From Devosia rhizoryzae (GTDB lineage Bacteria; Pseudomonadota; Alphaproteobacteria; Rhizobiales; Devosiaceae), in contig NZ_CP068046.1 in NCBI RefSeq assembly GCF_016698665.1, positions 3,410,001 through 3,474,000 on the forward strand: 64,000 bases of DNA, written 5' to 3'. The translations under genes were made by a program, and so were the position numbers. Below are positions 36,334 through 45,014 of this stretch, piece after piece; the first letter of the stretch is position 1, and every line of letters starts with the position of its first letter. The notes below the pieces were generated by a model. That model did not search any database and was not told where the DNA came from. It saw only the letters and a program-made list of their open reading frames with translations.

Positions 36334-36744
36334 TTGGCCCGTATCCTCCTCGCCGAAGACGATCCTTCCGTTCGCGCCTTCGTGGTCAGTGCCCTCACCA
36401 TGAAGGGTCACGAGGTCGTCGCCGAAGAAGATGGCGGCCTTGCCGCCGAAACAGCCGATGCCGAGGGCGGGCGCTTCGACCTGCTGCTTTCCGACATAAA
36501 GATGCCCGTGATGGACGGCATCGCCCTCGCGCTCCATGTCGGCGCGCTCTATCCGGACGTCACGATCCTCTTGATGACCGGCTTTGCCGACCAGCGCGAG
36601 CGCGCCCATGGGCTCGATGCGCTGATCTACGACGTCATCACCAAGCCGTTTACGTTGGCGGATCTCCTGGCCAAGGTGGATGACGCGCTGGCGGGCAAGC
36701 CCGTCGAGGTGGTGAGCTTGGGACGGCGGGAGTTGGGGGAGTAG
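36334..36744 (+). CDS. cpdR: CpdR-like single-domain response regulator
   Basis: This 136-residue receiver protein has no output domain. The acidic pair AEDD (residues 7-10), phosphoacceptor Asp 54 in LSDIKMPVMDG, Thr 82 in MTGF and Lys 104 in TKPF are intact. CpdR controls ClpXP delivery of cell-cycle proteins in Caulobacter and Sinorhizobium. The length exceeds the Caulobacter protein by a C-terminal tail (VEVVSLGRRELGE), so orthology to CpdR is likely but not certain. Confidence 0.78.
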   Translation: MARILLAEDDPSVRAFVVSALTMKGHEVVAEEDGGLAAETADAEGGRFDLLLSDIKMPVMDGIALALHVGALYPDVTILLMTGFADQRERAHGLDALIYDVITKPFTLADLLAKVDDALAGKPVEVVSLGRRELGE

Positions 36745-36749
36745 GCAGA

Positions 36750-36849
36750 CCCCCACCCAACCTCCCCCGGAAGACGGGGGAGGAGCTCGATCGAGTTAAT
36801 CCCACCAGCCGGACTCCTCCCCCTCCTTCAAGGGGAGGTTGGGTGGGGG
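36750..36849. repeat. Family A paired-hairpin repeat, copy 3
   Basis: It begins 6 nt after the cpdR stop and ends 13 nt before the lysA stop (convergent). The outer arms CCCCCACCC and GGGTGGGGG are perfect; the inner units CCTCCCCCG...CGGGGGAGG and CTCCTCCCCCTCC...GGGGAGG both fold. Confidence 0.9.
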
Positions 36850-36862
36850 TTCTAGGAGACCC

Positions 36863-38122
36863 TTAAACCCAGTCCGGCACGCTATCGAGCGCCAGCAATT
36901 CCTCTAGCGACTTGCGGGGGCGGATGACGTGCCACCTTGCTCCGTCCACCAGAACTTCAGGGATCAGCGGGCGGGAATTATAGGTCGAGGCCATGACCGC
37001 GCCATAGGCGCCGGCGCTCATCACGGCGAGAAGGTCGCCTTCCTTGACGCCGGCAATGGTGCGGCCCTTGGCAAGGTAGTCCCCGGTTTCGCAGACCGGG
37101 CCGACGACGTCGCCGGTGATGGGCGGCAGGTTGGATGGGTTGACGGGCTGAATGTCGTGATGCGCCTCGTAAAGGGTTGGGCGGATGAGGTCGTTCATCG
37201 CGGCATCGACGATGATGAAATCGGCCTCGCCGGTCTTCACATATTCGACCTTGGTGACGAGGATGCCGGCATTGCCGACAAGCAAGCGACCTGGCTCGAT
37301 GACCAGCGAACAGCCGAGTTGCCCGACTTTTTCGCGCACCATGGCGGCATAGGCCTCCGGCAGCGGCGGCGCGTCTTCTTCGGGGTCATAGGGGATGCCG
37401 AGGCCGCCGCCGACATCGACATGTTCGATGTGGTGGCCATCGGCGCGGAGGACGCCGACAAGCTCGGCCATCAGCGCGAAGGCGTCACCGAACGGTTCGA
37501 GATCGGTGATCTGGGAGCCGATATGCATGTCGACGCCGACGGCTTCGATATTGGGCAGTGCAGCGACGCGGCGATAAACGTCGCGCGCCCGCACGAAGGG
37601 GATGCCGAACTTATTCTCGCTCTTGCCGGTCGAGATCTTGGCATGGGTTTTGGCATCGACATCGGGATTGATGCGGACCGAGACGCGAGCGGTCAGACCC
37701 ATGTCGGCGGCGATCAACGACAGGCGTTCAAGCTCAGGTTCGCTTTCGACGTTGAAGCACTTGATGCTGACCTCGAGGCCGCGCCGCATCTCGGCAACGG
37801 TCTTGGCGACGCCGGAGAAGACGATCTTGTTCGGGCTGATGCCCGCGGCCAGGGCGCGCTCGAGCTCGCCCAGCGAAACAACGTCGGCGCCACAGCCTTC
37901 CGAGGCCATGAGCTTGAGCACGGCCTGGTTGGAATTGGCCTTCATGGCATAGGCCATCAACGTCGGAATGCCCGCAAAGGCTTCGCGCAGGACGCGCACA
38001 TGGCGGCGGAGCGTGGCGCTGGAATAGACGTAAAAGGGTGTGCCGACTTGTCCCGCCAGAGCGTTGATGTCGACGTCCTCGGCATAAAGCACGCCGTCGC
38101 GGTGATTGAAGTGGTGGACCAT
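36863..38122 (-). CDS. lysA: Diaminopimelate decarboxylase
   Basis: This 419-residue PLP enzyme carries out the last step of lysine synthesis from meso-diaminopimelate. The PLP lysine lies in MAYAMKANSNQAVLK, and HIGSQITDLEPF, the glycine loop VGGGLGIPYD and the PVCETGDYLA signature are present. Length is normal. A family B repeat lies just upstream of the start codon, between it and the ChaC gene in the same direction. Confidence 0.96.
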   Translation of the reverse strand: MVHHFNHRDGVLYAEDVDINALAGQVGTPFYVYSSATLRRHVRVLREAFAGIPTLMAYAMKANSNQAVLKLMASEGCGADVVSLGELERALAAGISPNKIVFSGVAKTVAEMRRGLEVSIKCFNVESEPELERLSLIAADMGLTARVSVRINPDVDAKTHAKISTGKSENKFGIPFVRARDVYRRVAALPNIEAVGVDMHIGSQITDLEPFGDAFALMAELVGVLRADGHHIEHVDVGGGLGIPYDPEEDAPPLPEAYAAMVREKVGQLGCSLVIEPGRLLVGNAGILVTKVEYVKTGEADFIIVDAAMNDLIRPTLYEAHHDIQPVNPSNLPPITGDVVGPVCETGDYLAKGRTIAGVKEGDLLAVMSAGAYGAVMASTYNSRPLIPEVLVDGARWHVIRPRKSLEELLALDSVPDWV

Positions 38123-38140
38123 TCGTCGGTTCCTGCCTTC

Positions 38141-38246
38141 CCTCTCCCCTTGCGGGAGAGGGTGCCCGGAGGGCGGGTGAGGGGTGGCGCTCGAGACCCC
38201 TCATCCGGCGCTGCGCGCCACCTTCTCCCGCGAGGGGAGAAGGGGG
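38141..38246. repeat. Family B paired-hairpin repeat, copy 2
   Basis: Two inverted hairpins (CCTCTCCCCTTGCGGGAGAGG and CTTCTCCCGCGAGGGGAGAAG) with core CCTCATCCGGCGCTGCGCGCC. It sits only 18 nt upstream of the lysA start, so it lies in the lysA leader or separates lysA from genes upstream. This position, between same-direction genes, differs from copies 1 and 3. Confidence 0.88.
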
Positions 38247-38289
38247 TCCGGTGCGTGTCTAGTGCAGAGCCGGAAAAAACAAAAGCGGC

Positions 38290-39003
38290 TTAGCGCTCGA
38301 AAGCGGTTTCGATCCGGTCGGCAACCAAGTATTGCAGGCGCCAGAGATGCGGGTCGTGGATGCCCATCTGTTCGAGATGGTCGACGGTCTGGTGCAGGTA
38401 TTCGGCCATGGAGCCGCGGCTGCCTGTGGCCTTGGCGAGGACATCGGCGACTTCGGCTTCGCTGAGACCGGAAACATAGCGGCCGGATTGGCGATCGATG
38501 CAGAAGGTCAGCGCCCGCATGCGGTGGTCGCCGCTTTGCACGGTAACCCAGCGGGGCGGAAAGGCGGAAGGCAGCCAAGCCATTTCGCGCTCGAACAGCT
38601 GGATCAGGCACTCTTCGACGCGATTGGCCGGCAGGCGATAAGCAACGCCCTTGCAAGCGCCGCCACGGTCGAGTGCCAGCATGAGGCCCGGATTTTCGTC
38701 GCTGCCGCGCCAGCGATTGTTCCAGCCGAGGCAGAAGGCCCGGTGCCAGCCGCGGACCACGCCGGTGCGCATCTCGACGAAGTCGCAGGCCGGTTTCCAG
38801 ATCAGCGAGCCATAGGCAAAGACCCAGATTTCGCCGGGATCATCGATCTGAGCCATGAGCCGCGCGATGGTGGCACGATGATCGTCGACGGTCGCCGCAT
38901 GATAGCCCTCGGGCGGCGCCGGCATGTCCTCGGTGGTCTCGGGCGGCTGCACATAGGCGACGTGACGGGCGGTAAGGCGCATCTGTCGCGGGTTCCGGGG
39001 CAT
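38290..39003 (-). CDS. ChaC-like gamma-glutamylcyclotransferase, longer form
   Basis: This 237-residue protein has an N-terminal extension of about 55 residues before the ChaC core: VFAYGSLIWKPACDFVE, LALDRGGACKGVAYRL and ALTFCIDRQSGRYV. The C-terminal GSMAEYLHQTVDHLEQMGIHDPHLWRL helix is typical. It should act on glutathione or a gamma-glutamyl compound. It sits between argH and lysA on their strand. A shorter paralogue is at 31854-32408. Confidence 0.9.
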   Translation of the reverse strand: MPRNPRQMRLTARHVAYVQPPETTEDMPAPPEGYHAATVDDHRATIARLMAQIDDPGEIWVFAYGSLIWKPACDFVEMRTGVVRGWHRAFCLGWNNRWRGSDENPGLMLALDRGGACKGVAYRLPANRVEECLIQLFEREMAWLPSAFPPRWVTVQSGDHRMRALTFCIDRQSGRYVSGLSEAEVADVLAKATGSRGSMAEYLHQTVDHLEQMGIHDPHLWRLQYLVADRIETAFER

Positions 39004-39054
39004 TGGCGATCCAAATCAGTCCAAAGATCGGATCAGACTAAAACGATGTCCAAA

Positions 39055-40503
39055 TCATTCAACCCCGCCATCGCCATGGCCGCCATGCTTGCGCTTAGCC
39101 AAAGGTTTGGGCTCGTGGGTTTCGCCGGTCAGCTGGGACTTCCAGCGCGCGGCTTGTTCGAGGACATTGGCGGGCGCCGTGCCGCCATAGGATTTGCGAG
39201 CGGCGACCGAGGCTTCCACGGTCAGCACCTTGTGGATGCGCGAATCGATGCGCTCATCGACCTGCTTGAAGTCCTCGATGGTAAGGCCTTCAAGCCCGCA
39301 GTTCTTGCCTTCGGCCAATGCCACGATCTGCCCGGTGATGTGGTGGGCGTCGCGGAAGGGAATGTTGAGTTCGCGCACCAGCCAATCGGCGACGTCGGTG
39401 GCGGTGGAGAAACCTGCCGAGGCCGAAGCGCGCATGCGGTCGCGATTGGGCTGCATGTCACCGACCATGCCGGTCATCGCGGCCAGCGACAGAGACAGGG
39501 CATCTAGAGCGTCGAAGGCGACTTCCTTGTCTTCCTGCATATCCTTGGAATAGGCGAGCGGCAGGCCCTTCATGACGACGAGCAAGGAATTGAGTGCGCC
39601 CAGGATGCGGCCGATCTTGGCGCGAACCAGTTCCGCAGCGTCCGGATTGCGCTTTTGCGGCATGATCGAGGAGCCGGTGGTGAACTTGTCCGAAAGCCGG
39701 ATGAAGCCGAACTGGGCGCTCGACCAGATCACCATCTCCTCGGCAAAGCGGGAGAGATGCATGGCACAGATCGAGGCGGCGGCGAGGGTTTCGAGAATGA
39801 AATCGCGGTCCGAAACCGCATCGAGCGAGTTGGCGGTCGGCCGGTCGAAGCCGAGCGCTTGGGCCGTTGCAAGGCGGTCGATGGGGTAGGGGGTGCCGGC
39901 CAGCGCTGCCGAGCCCAGCGGATTTTCGTTGAGGCGTTTGCGGGCATCTTCGAGCCGGCCGGCATCGCGGCCGAGCATTTCGACATAGGCGAGAAGGTGG
40001 TGGCCGAAGGTCACCGGCTGGGCGTTCTGGAGATGCGTGAAGCCGGGCAAAATGGTTTCGGCTTCTTCTTCGGCCCGGGCCACAAGACCAAGCTGCAATG
40101 CGCGGATCTGGCCGACCAGCGTGTCGATATAGTCGCGCACATAGAGCCGGAAATCGGTGGCGACCTGATCATTGCGCGAGCGCGCCGTGTGGAGGCGTCC
40201 GGCGGCATCGCCGATCTTTTCGCGCAGGCGCGATTCGACGTTCATATGGATGTCTTCGAGCGCCCGCGAAAAGGTGAAGCTGCCACCCTCGATTTCGCCG
40301 AGCACCTCGTCTAACCCTTGCAAGATGGCGTCGCGATCGTCTCGCGTCAAAATGCCCATGGCTTCGAGCATTGTCGCATGGGCCTTCGATCCGGCAATAT
40401 CCTGGCGATAAAGGCGCTGGTCGAAACCGATCGAGGCGTTGATTTCTTCCATGATGGCGTCGGGTCCGGAAGCGAACCGGCCGCCCCACATCTTGTTGCT
40501 CAT
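39055..40503 (-). CDS. argH: Argininosuccinate lyase
   Basis: This 482-residue enzyme makes arginine and fumarate in the last step of arginine synthesis. The superfamily signature [16 protein letters not shown] is present, along with the N-terminal [17 protein letters not shown]. It is some 15-20 residues longer than usual at the C terminus, with a polar tail ([13 protein letters not shown]). ATG 40503 follows AAGG; the longer upstream frame overlaps the tlpA promoter side. argJ, another arginine gene, lies 14 kb away. Confidence 0.96.
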   Translation of the reverse strand: MSNKMWGGRFASGPDAIMEEINASIGFDQRLYRQDIAGSKAHATMLEAMGILTRDDRDAILQGLDEVLGEIEGGSFTFSRALEDIHMNVESRLREKIGDAAGRLHTARSRNDQVATDFRLYVRDYIDTLVGQIRALQLGLVARAEEEAETILPGFTHLQNAQPVTFGHHLLAYVEMLGRDAGRLEDARKRLNENPLGSAALAGTPYPIDRLATAQALGFDRPTANSLDAVSDRDFILETLAAASICAMHLSRFAEEMVIWSSAQFGFIRLSDKFTTGSSIMPQKRNPDAAELVRAKIGRILGALNSLLVVMKGLPLAYSKDMQEDKEVAFDALDALSLSLAAMTGMVGDMQPNRDRMRASASAGFSTATDVADWLVRELNIPFRDAHHITGQIVALAEGKNCGLEGLTIEDFKQVDERIDSRIHKVLTVEASVAARKSYGGTAPANVLEQAARWKSQLTGETHEPKPLAKRKHGGHGDGGVE

Positions 40504-40528
40504 CTTTATGCCTTTTTCGGAGTTGCCC

Positions 40529-41188
40529 ATGTCGAATTCCAGCGCAGCCCAAACCGGTCGCAAACGCTGGATGCTGCCGGTGACGCTGGCAGGTGCGGTC
40601 TTGGCGCTAGCTATAGCTTCGTGGATTTATCTGGGCAATGCCGCCCAGGCCATGTCTTGTCCGGCACAGGGTCCTGCCGCGCAGGTGATCGACGCGGCCG
40701 CCACGGGTGAACTTGCGGCACTGATGGGAACCGGAACCGGCCGCGGCTATCAGGACATGGCGTTCAAGGACGCGTCGGGGGCGGACAAGACCATCGCCGA
40801 TTTCAAGGGCAAGGCGCTGCTGGTTAATTTCTGGGCCAGCTGGTGCGTGCCCTGCCGGGAGGAAATGCCGGCGCTCGATGCGATCGCGACGCAGTACAAT
40901 TCGGACAAGTTCGAAGTGCTGCCGATCAATCTCGATATCGGCGAGGGCGGCCTCCTCAAGGCGCAGGAGTTTTTGGCCGAGGGTCAGTTCCAAAACCTGC
41001 CACTTTATGCCGACAACACTTTTGCCGCTTTCGATCGGCTGAAGCGCGAAGCGGTGGCGGTGGGCCTGCCGGCGACATTGCTGCTCGATGCCGACGGATG
41101 CGAGCTGGCGGTCCTGCAGGGACCGGCGGAGTGGCACAGCCCGGATGGCGAGGCTGTGGTCAAGGCGCTGATGGGGTTGCGGGGCTAA
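40529..41188 (+). CDS. tlpA: TlpA/ResA-like membrane-anchored thioredoxin
   Basis: This 219-residue protein has one N-terminal helix (about residues 14-34) and a periplasmic thioredoxin fold with the redox pair in WCVPC (Cys 106 and 109) and the cis-proline in [10 protein letters not shown]. TlpA-type proteins keep cytochrome c and copper-binding proteins reduced for assembly. It diverges from argH with only 25 bases between start codons, so their promoters overlap. Confidence 0.93.
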   Translation: MSNSSAAQTGRKRWMLPVTLAGAVLALAIASWIYLGNAAQAMSCPAQGPAAQVIDAAATGELAALMGTGTGRGYQDMAFKDASGADKTIADFKGKALLVNFWASWCVPCREEMPALDAIATQYNSDKFEVLPINLDIGEGGLLKAQEFLAEGQFQNLPLYADNTFAAFDRLKREAVAVGLPATLLLDADGCELAVLQGPAEWHSPDGEAVVKALMGLRG

Positions 41189-41192
41189 ACCA

Positions 41193-41308
41193 CCCCTCAT
41201 CCGGCGCTGCGCGCCACCTTCTCCCGCAAGGGGAGAAGGAAAACGAGATGGTGCCTCATCAGCCTTCTCCCCCTGCGGGAGAAGGTGCCCGAAGGGCGGA
41301 TGAGGGGG
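41193..41308. repeat. Family B paired-hairpin repeat, copy 3
   Basis: It starts 5 nt after the tlpA stop and ends 5 nt before the stop of the small convergent gene. Outer arms CCCCTCATCC and GGATGAGGGG flank two hairpins (CTTCTCCCGCAAGGGGAGAAG and CTTCTCCCCCTGCGGGAGAAG). This is the most symmetric copy. Confidence 0.9.
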
Positions 41309-41312
41309 TATC

Positions 41313-41495
41313 TCAGGCCTGCTTGTCGACCTTGAGGCCCTGGCCCGGCGGTGGGGCGCTGGGGGTGGAGCCCATCAGCATGGTGATGAGGTTCATCTCC
41401 ATTTCGTGGCTCTTTTTGGCGACGGCAATCTGGACCGATTGCTGCGTCTGGGCAGCGCGGGCGGTCAGGAGATTGCTGGCGAGGTCGGTGTTCAT
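41313..41495 (-). CDS. YjfB-like small protein
   Basis: This 60-residue protein resembles the YjfB putative motility family: NLLTARAAQTQQSVQIAVAKKSHEMEMNLITMLM, where the SVQIAVAKKSHEMEM helix matches the family core, followed by a proline-rich tail. The role of the family is unproven; no flagellar gene is nearby. It lies between a family B repeat and the rhomboid gene. Confidence 0.6.
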   Translation of the reverse strand: MNTDLASNLLTARAAQTQQSVQIAVAKKSHEMEMNLITMLMGSTPSAPPPGQGLKVDKQA

Positions 41496-41529
41496 CGCCT
41501 GATCCTATGCCGTTGGCGTTAAGATCTCG

Positions 41530-42213
41530 TCAGCGCCCGCCCCAGAGCACGACGCCTTTTCGCCGCAGCAGCGGCGCCAGCACCACGCCCGCCGCAAAGC
41601 CGCCGATATGGGCCCACCAGGCCACAGGCTCATCGGAGCCGACCAGAACATAGAAAAACTGGCTGGCGATCCAGAAGCCCAGCATCCAGAAAGCAGGAAC
41701 CGGCAGCGGGATCAGCCAGACAATGCGCGCGAGAACAAAGACGCGGGCATGGGGATAAAGCAGCACGTAAGCGCCCATGATGCCGGCCACGGCACCGGAG
41801 GCGCCGATCAACGGGCCATTGCCATTGATGTTTAAAAGAAGATGCGCGAGCGCGGCCAGCACCGCGCAGGCAATGTAGAAAAAGAGGTATTTGGCGTGGC
41901 CCAGCGCGTCCTCGATATTGTCGCCGAAGACCCAGAGAAACAGCATGTTGGTGAGGAGGTGCAGCCAGTCGGCATGCAAGAAGGCGTAGGTGACGAGGTT
42001 CGCCCAATCCGGCAGCCACGGCACCGGCTGGGGATAAAGGTCGCGCACGACGATCGGGATCATGCCGAAGTTGATCGCCGCTGCCTCAAAGGCGGCGGGC
42101 GGTAGCGTCGACTGGATCAGGAAGATCAGAACCGTGAGCGCAATCAGCCCATAATTGACGAAGGGCAGGCGCACATGGCGGATCGGATTGCTGTCGTGGA
42201 GGGGCAGAAACAG
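41530..42213 (-). CDS. Rhomboid-family intramembrane serine protease
   Basis: This 227-residue protein has six hydrophobic helices. The catalytic serine is in LIGASGAVAGIMG and the histidine in WAHIGGFAAG; HADWLHLLTNMLFLWVFG is the family L2/helix-2 region. Homologues usually begin with (M)FxPLHD; here that segment is in frame behind CTG 42213, which follows AAGGAG at ideal spacing. The next usable start, GTG 42174, has no ribosome-binding site and cuts the conserved N terminus. CTG is therefore my preferred start. Confidence 0.88.
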   Translation of the reverse strand: MFLPLHDSNPIRHVRLPFVNYGLIALTVLIFLIQSTLPPAAFEAAAINFGMIPIVVRDLYPQPVPWLPDWANLVTYAFLHADWLHLLTNMLFLWVFGDNIEDALGHAKYLFFYIACAVLAALAHLLLNINGNGPLIGASGAVAGIMGAYVLLYPHARVFVLARIVWLIPLPVPAFWMLGFWIASQFFYVLVGSDEPVAWWAHIGGFAAGVVLAPLLRRKGVVLWGGR

Positions 42214-42239
42214 GGCAAACTCCTTCAGGGGAAGGAAGC

Positions 42240-42830
42240 TCAGCCCTTCTTGTCCACGTCACCATAATTGCCCGGCACCCACAAGACATCGGCAGCGCCA
42301 TTGTTGTTGGCAACCCGCGACAGAACGAACAGCAGGTCCGAGAGGCGGTTGAGGTATTTTATCGTTTCCCGATTGGTGTCGGGCTCGGCTTCGACCAAAG
42401 CGGAGACGAGCCGCTCGGCGCGCCGGGTCACGGTGCGGGCGATATGAAGGCTTGCGGCCAGCGCCGAACCGCCGGGCAAAACGAAGCTGGTGAGCGGGGT
42501 AAGATCGGCATTGAAGCGGTCGATCGTGGTTTCGAGCCATGCCGTCTGCACCGGACGGACGCGAAGGCTGGGATATGGGGCGGCCGGATCGTCGGTGCCG
42601 GGCGTTGCGAGGTCGGAGCCGACGTCGAAGAGGTCGTTCTGCACGCGGGCCAGTACCGCGTCGATTGGGGCGCTGGCATGGAGCCGGGCCTGGCCAAGCG
42701 TGGCATTGGCTTCATCCACCGTGCCATAGGCCTCGATGCGCAAGTCATGCTTTAGCCGCCGTGGACCGCGCACCAGGCCCGTCGTGCCGTCATCGCCGGT
42801 CTTGGTATAGATGACGTTGAGCTTGACCAT
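42240..42830 (-). CDS. Cob(I)alamin adenosyltransferase, PduO type
   Basis: This 196-residue enzyme transfers the adenosyl group of ATP to cobalamin to make coenzyme B12. The N-terminal ATP-binding segment YTKTGDDGTTGLVRGPRRLKHD is recognisable by KTGDDGTTGL; GTVDEANATLGQAR, FVLPGGSALAASLHIARTVTRRAER and the NRLSDLLFVLSR segment follow. It probably supplies B12-dependent enzymes such as methylmalonyl-CoA mutase or ribonucleotide reductase. It ends 27 nt before the rhomboid start. Confidence 0.93.
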   Translation of the reverse strand: MVKLNVIYTKTGDDGTTGLVRGPRRLKHDLRIEAYGTVDEANATLGQARLHASAPIDAVLARVQNDLFDVGSDLATPGTDDPAAPYPSLRVRPVQTAWLETTIDRFNADLTPLTSFVLPGGSALAASLHIARTVTRRAERLVSALVEAEPDTNRETIKYLNRLSDLLFVLSRVANNNGAADVLWVPGNYGDVDKKG

Positions 42831-42842
42831 GAAAAGTAGCTC

Positions 42843-43043
42843 TTAGCCGCCGCGGCCGCCGAAGAAGAACAGTGCGCCCAGCAGCAACACAAGGGCTACG
42901 GCCTGGCCGATGACGCGCAGGCGCATCAGGCGCTGGCTGGTATTGCCGGGACCGCCCTTGAGCATGTTCCAAAGGCCCATGCCGAGAACGATGACGACGA
43001 AAAGCAGCGCGAGCGCAATGGCGATATTGAGGAGCGTTTCCAT
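42843..43043 (-). CDS. Twin-transmembrane-helix small protein (HIG1-like)
   Basis: This 66-residue protein has two membrane helices (about residues 4-26 and 43-61) separated by a short polar loop with QRLMRLRVIGQA, the pattern of the small twin-helix proteins annotated next to cobalamin adenosyltransferase in this order and related to hypoxia-induced HIG1 domains. It ends GGRGG. A link to respiratory complexes is plausible from HIG1 relatives but unproven. Confidence 0.82.
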   Translation of the reverse strand: METLLNIAIALALLFVVIVLGMGLWNMLKGGPGNTSQRLMRLRVIGQAVALVLLLGALFFFGGRGG

Positions 43044-43049
43044 CTTTGC

Positions 43050-43964
43050 CTAAGGGTTGGAGAGAGGAGCAGGTGCTTCATTGATATAGGCAAGGAGGCC
43101 GCTCGCCACTGCGTCATAGATGGCACGAATTCGGTGCGAGGTGAACAATTCCCTGTGTGTAGTGAGCCAGATCGGCATGGGCGGGATGTGCAGATCGATC
43201 GGGATCACGACGAGGCCCGGGGTTTGCCGTGCCAGCGTCTCCTGCCCGAAGCCGATGCCGAGCCCGGCGCGGATCAGCTCCCACAGATGGGCCTGGTCAT
43301 CGGAGCGGATGACGAAGTTCTCCCGCTTGAGCTCGAAGCCGAGCCTGCGCGCATGAAGGATGATGGCGTCGGAGCGATCGAAGCCGAGGAGGTCATGTTC
43401 CCAGAGGTCGGCGATTTCCTTGGGCATGCCGCGGCGGGCGAGATAATCTTCATGCGCGACGGGGACGAGGGGGATGTCGCCGAGGTGCCGCGTCACCAGT
43501 TCCAGCTGCGTCGGGCGGAACATGCGCACGGCAATGTCGGCCTCCCGCATCAGGAGGTTTTCAGCGGAATCGGAGGGCACGACCTCAATGCCGATGCGAG
43601 GATGGGCCGTGCGGATGGCGCCCAGAATTTTGGGCAGGACATAGTTGGAGATCATGAAGCTTGCGGTGATACGCACCGTGCCGCCGGTATCATCCTGCGC
43701 GCCTTCGGCAAGGATTGCCGCCTCGGCCAATGAGTTTTGCGCGCGTTGCACCGGCTCATAAAGGCGAAGCGCCGTTCCGTTGGGTTTAAGCCCGTTTAGT
43801 GTCCGCTCGAAAAGGGGAATGCCCAGGTTTGCTTCCAGCGTTTCGATGTGCCGGCCGATCGTGGGCTGGCTCATGCTGAGATGTCGCGCGGCGGCCGAGA
43901 GCGAGCCCCCAGAGATCACGGCAGCAAAGCTGCGCCATAGCGCCCAGTCTGGTTCTCTATTCAT
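43050..43964 (-). CDS. LysR-family transcriptional regulator
   Basis: This 304-residue regulator has an N-terminal winged helix (WALWRSFAAVISGGSLSAAARHLSMSQPTIGRHIETLE, with the motif SLSAAARHLSMSQPTIGRHI) and a C-terminal effector-binding domain. It diverges from the epimerase gene with 89 bp between starts, a layout in which LysR proteins usually control the neighbour. The effector is unknown. Confidence 0.92.
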   Translation of the reverse strand: MNREPDWALWRSFAAVISGGSLSAAARHLSMSQPTIGRHIETLEANLGIPLFERTLNGLKPNGTALRLYEPVQRAQNSLAEAAILAEGAQDDTGGTVRITASFMISNYVLPKILGAIRTAHPRIGIEVVPSDSAENLLMREADIAVRMFRPTQLELVTRHLGDIPLVPVAHEDYLARRGMPKEIADLWEHDLLGFDRSDAIILHARRLGFELKRENFVIRSDDQAHLWELIRAGLGIGFGQETLARQTPGLVVIPIDLHIPPMPIWLTTHRELFTSHRIRAIYDAVASGLLAYINEAPAPLSNP

Positions 43965-43972
43965 GATTGAAT
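43959..43972. promoter_or_regulatory. Inverted repeat at the lysR start, possible autoregulation site
   Basis: ATTCA-TGAT-TGAAT is a perfect 5-bp inverted repeat overlapping the regulator start codon. LysR proteins often bind AT-rich dyads in such divergent regions, but the usual T-N11-A form is not exact here. Confidence 0.35.
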
Positions 43973-44053
43973 GCTCGACCCACGCTTCTGGCTAATCGCC
44001 ATTCATTCTTGTAGCGACCATCTTGGGCTCCAGCAACACAAAGGAGCTTTGAG

Positions 44054-45007
44054 ATGAGCAAGGGTAAAGTCACCGTCCTCGGCAGCAATGGCCATATCGG
44101 CAACACCGTGATGTGGGCCTTTCGCGATGCCGGCTGGGACGTCACCGGGCTCGGCCGGGTCAACCGCAAGCCGGTCCCGAACACGCGCTTCGTCAAGGGG
44201 GATGCCGACGACATCGCGGTGGTGAAGGCTGCGATCGCGGAAGCCGACGTCGTCGTCAATGCGCTCCATCTTCCCTATGACAAGTGGGGCAATAGTGCTG
44301 CCGAAGCGCAGCTTCAGGTCGTGCTCAATGCCCTAGAGGAAAGCGGCAAGACGCTGATGTTTCCCGGCACGATCTACAATTATCGCGCCTCTGACCGCCG
44401 GCTGACGCCAGACCTGCGGCAAAGCGGAGAAAAGGCGCGCGGACGCATTCGGGAAAACCTCGAGCGCATGATCCGCGCGGGTGCGGAAGCGGGTCATTAC
44501 AAGGCAATCATCCTGCGTGCCGGGGATTTTTTCGGGCCCGGGCAGCGCGGCGAATGGTTCGAGCAGGCCATGCTGATGGATGCGAGCAAGGGCAAGATTT
44601 ATCATCTCGGTGACTTGGACAAGCGCCATTCCTGGGCCTATTTGCCGGACCTGGGCCGGGTATTCGTGGCGCTGGCGGAGCAGCGGCATGCGCTGGGCAG
44701 GTTCGAGAACTTCCATTTTGCCGGCCATTGGGTCAGCCATGGCGAGATCATGGCCGCGACGGAAGCCGCGCTCGGCCGCGAGCTCAAGGTCACTCCCTTC
44801 CCATGGTGGGGCATCCGCCTCGTCGGCCTCGTTAACCCGATCATGCGTGATCTTCATGAGATGCGCTACATCTGGAGCAACGAGATGGAACTCGTGGATG
44901 AAAGGCTCGATGCATTGCTGGGGCCGAGCTTTGCAACGCCCTATGAGGTGGCGGTGAAGGCGACGGTGAATGAGTTGATGGGGGCGAAGCAGGCGGCGGC
45001 TGCTTGA
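44054..45007 (+). CDS. NAD-dependent epimerase/dehydratase-family protein
   Basis: This 317-residue protein has the Rossmann motif VLGSNGHIGNTVMWAF at the N terminus, an atypical extended-SDR pattern, and later FPGTIYNYR and ILRAGDFFGPG. The YxxxK catalytic motif of true epimerases is not clear, so it may be an NmrA-like or reductase-type member. GGAGC lies before the ATG. Control by the divergent LysR protein is likely. Confidence 0.82.
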   Translation: MSKGKVTVLGSNGHIGNTVMWAFRDAGWDVTGLGRVNRKPVPNTRFVKGDADDIAVVKAAIAEADVVVNALHLPYDKWGNSAAEAQLQVVLNALEESGKTLMFPGTIYNYRASDRRLTPDLRQSGEKARGRIRENLERMIRAGAEAGHYKAIILRAGDFFGPGQRGEWFEQAMLMDASKGKIYHLGDLDKRHSWAYLPDLGRVFVALAEQRHALGRFENFHFAGHWVSHGEIMAATEAALGRELKVTPFPWWGIRLVGLVNPIMRDLHEMRYIWSNEMELVDERLDALLGPSFATPYEVAVKATVNELMGAKQAAAA

Positions 45008-45014
45008 CCGAGTG

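Noticed and set aside
39004..39054. Search for the small lipoprotein gene often found between argH and lysA in relatives
   Set aside because: The 51-bp gap has no lipobox-bearing frame; that place is taken by the ChaC-like gene.
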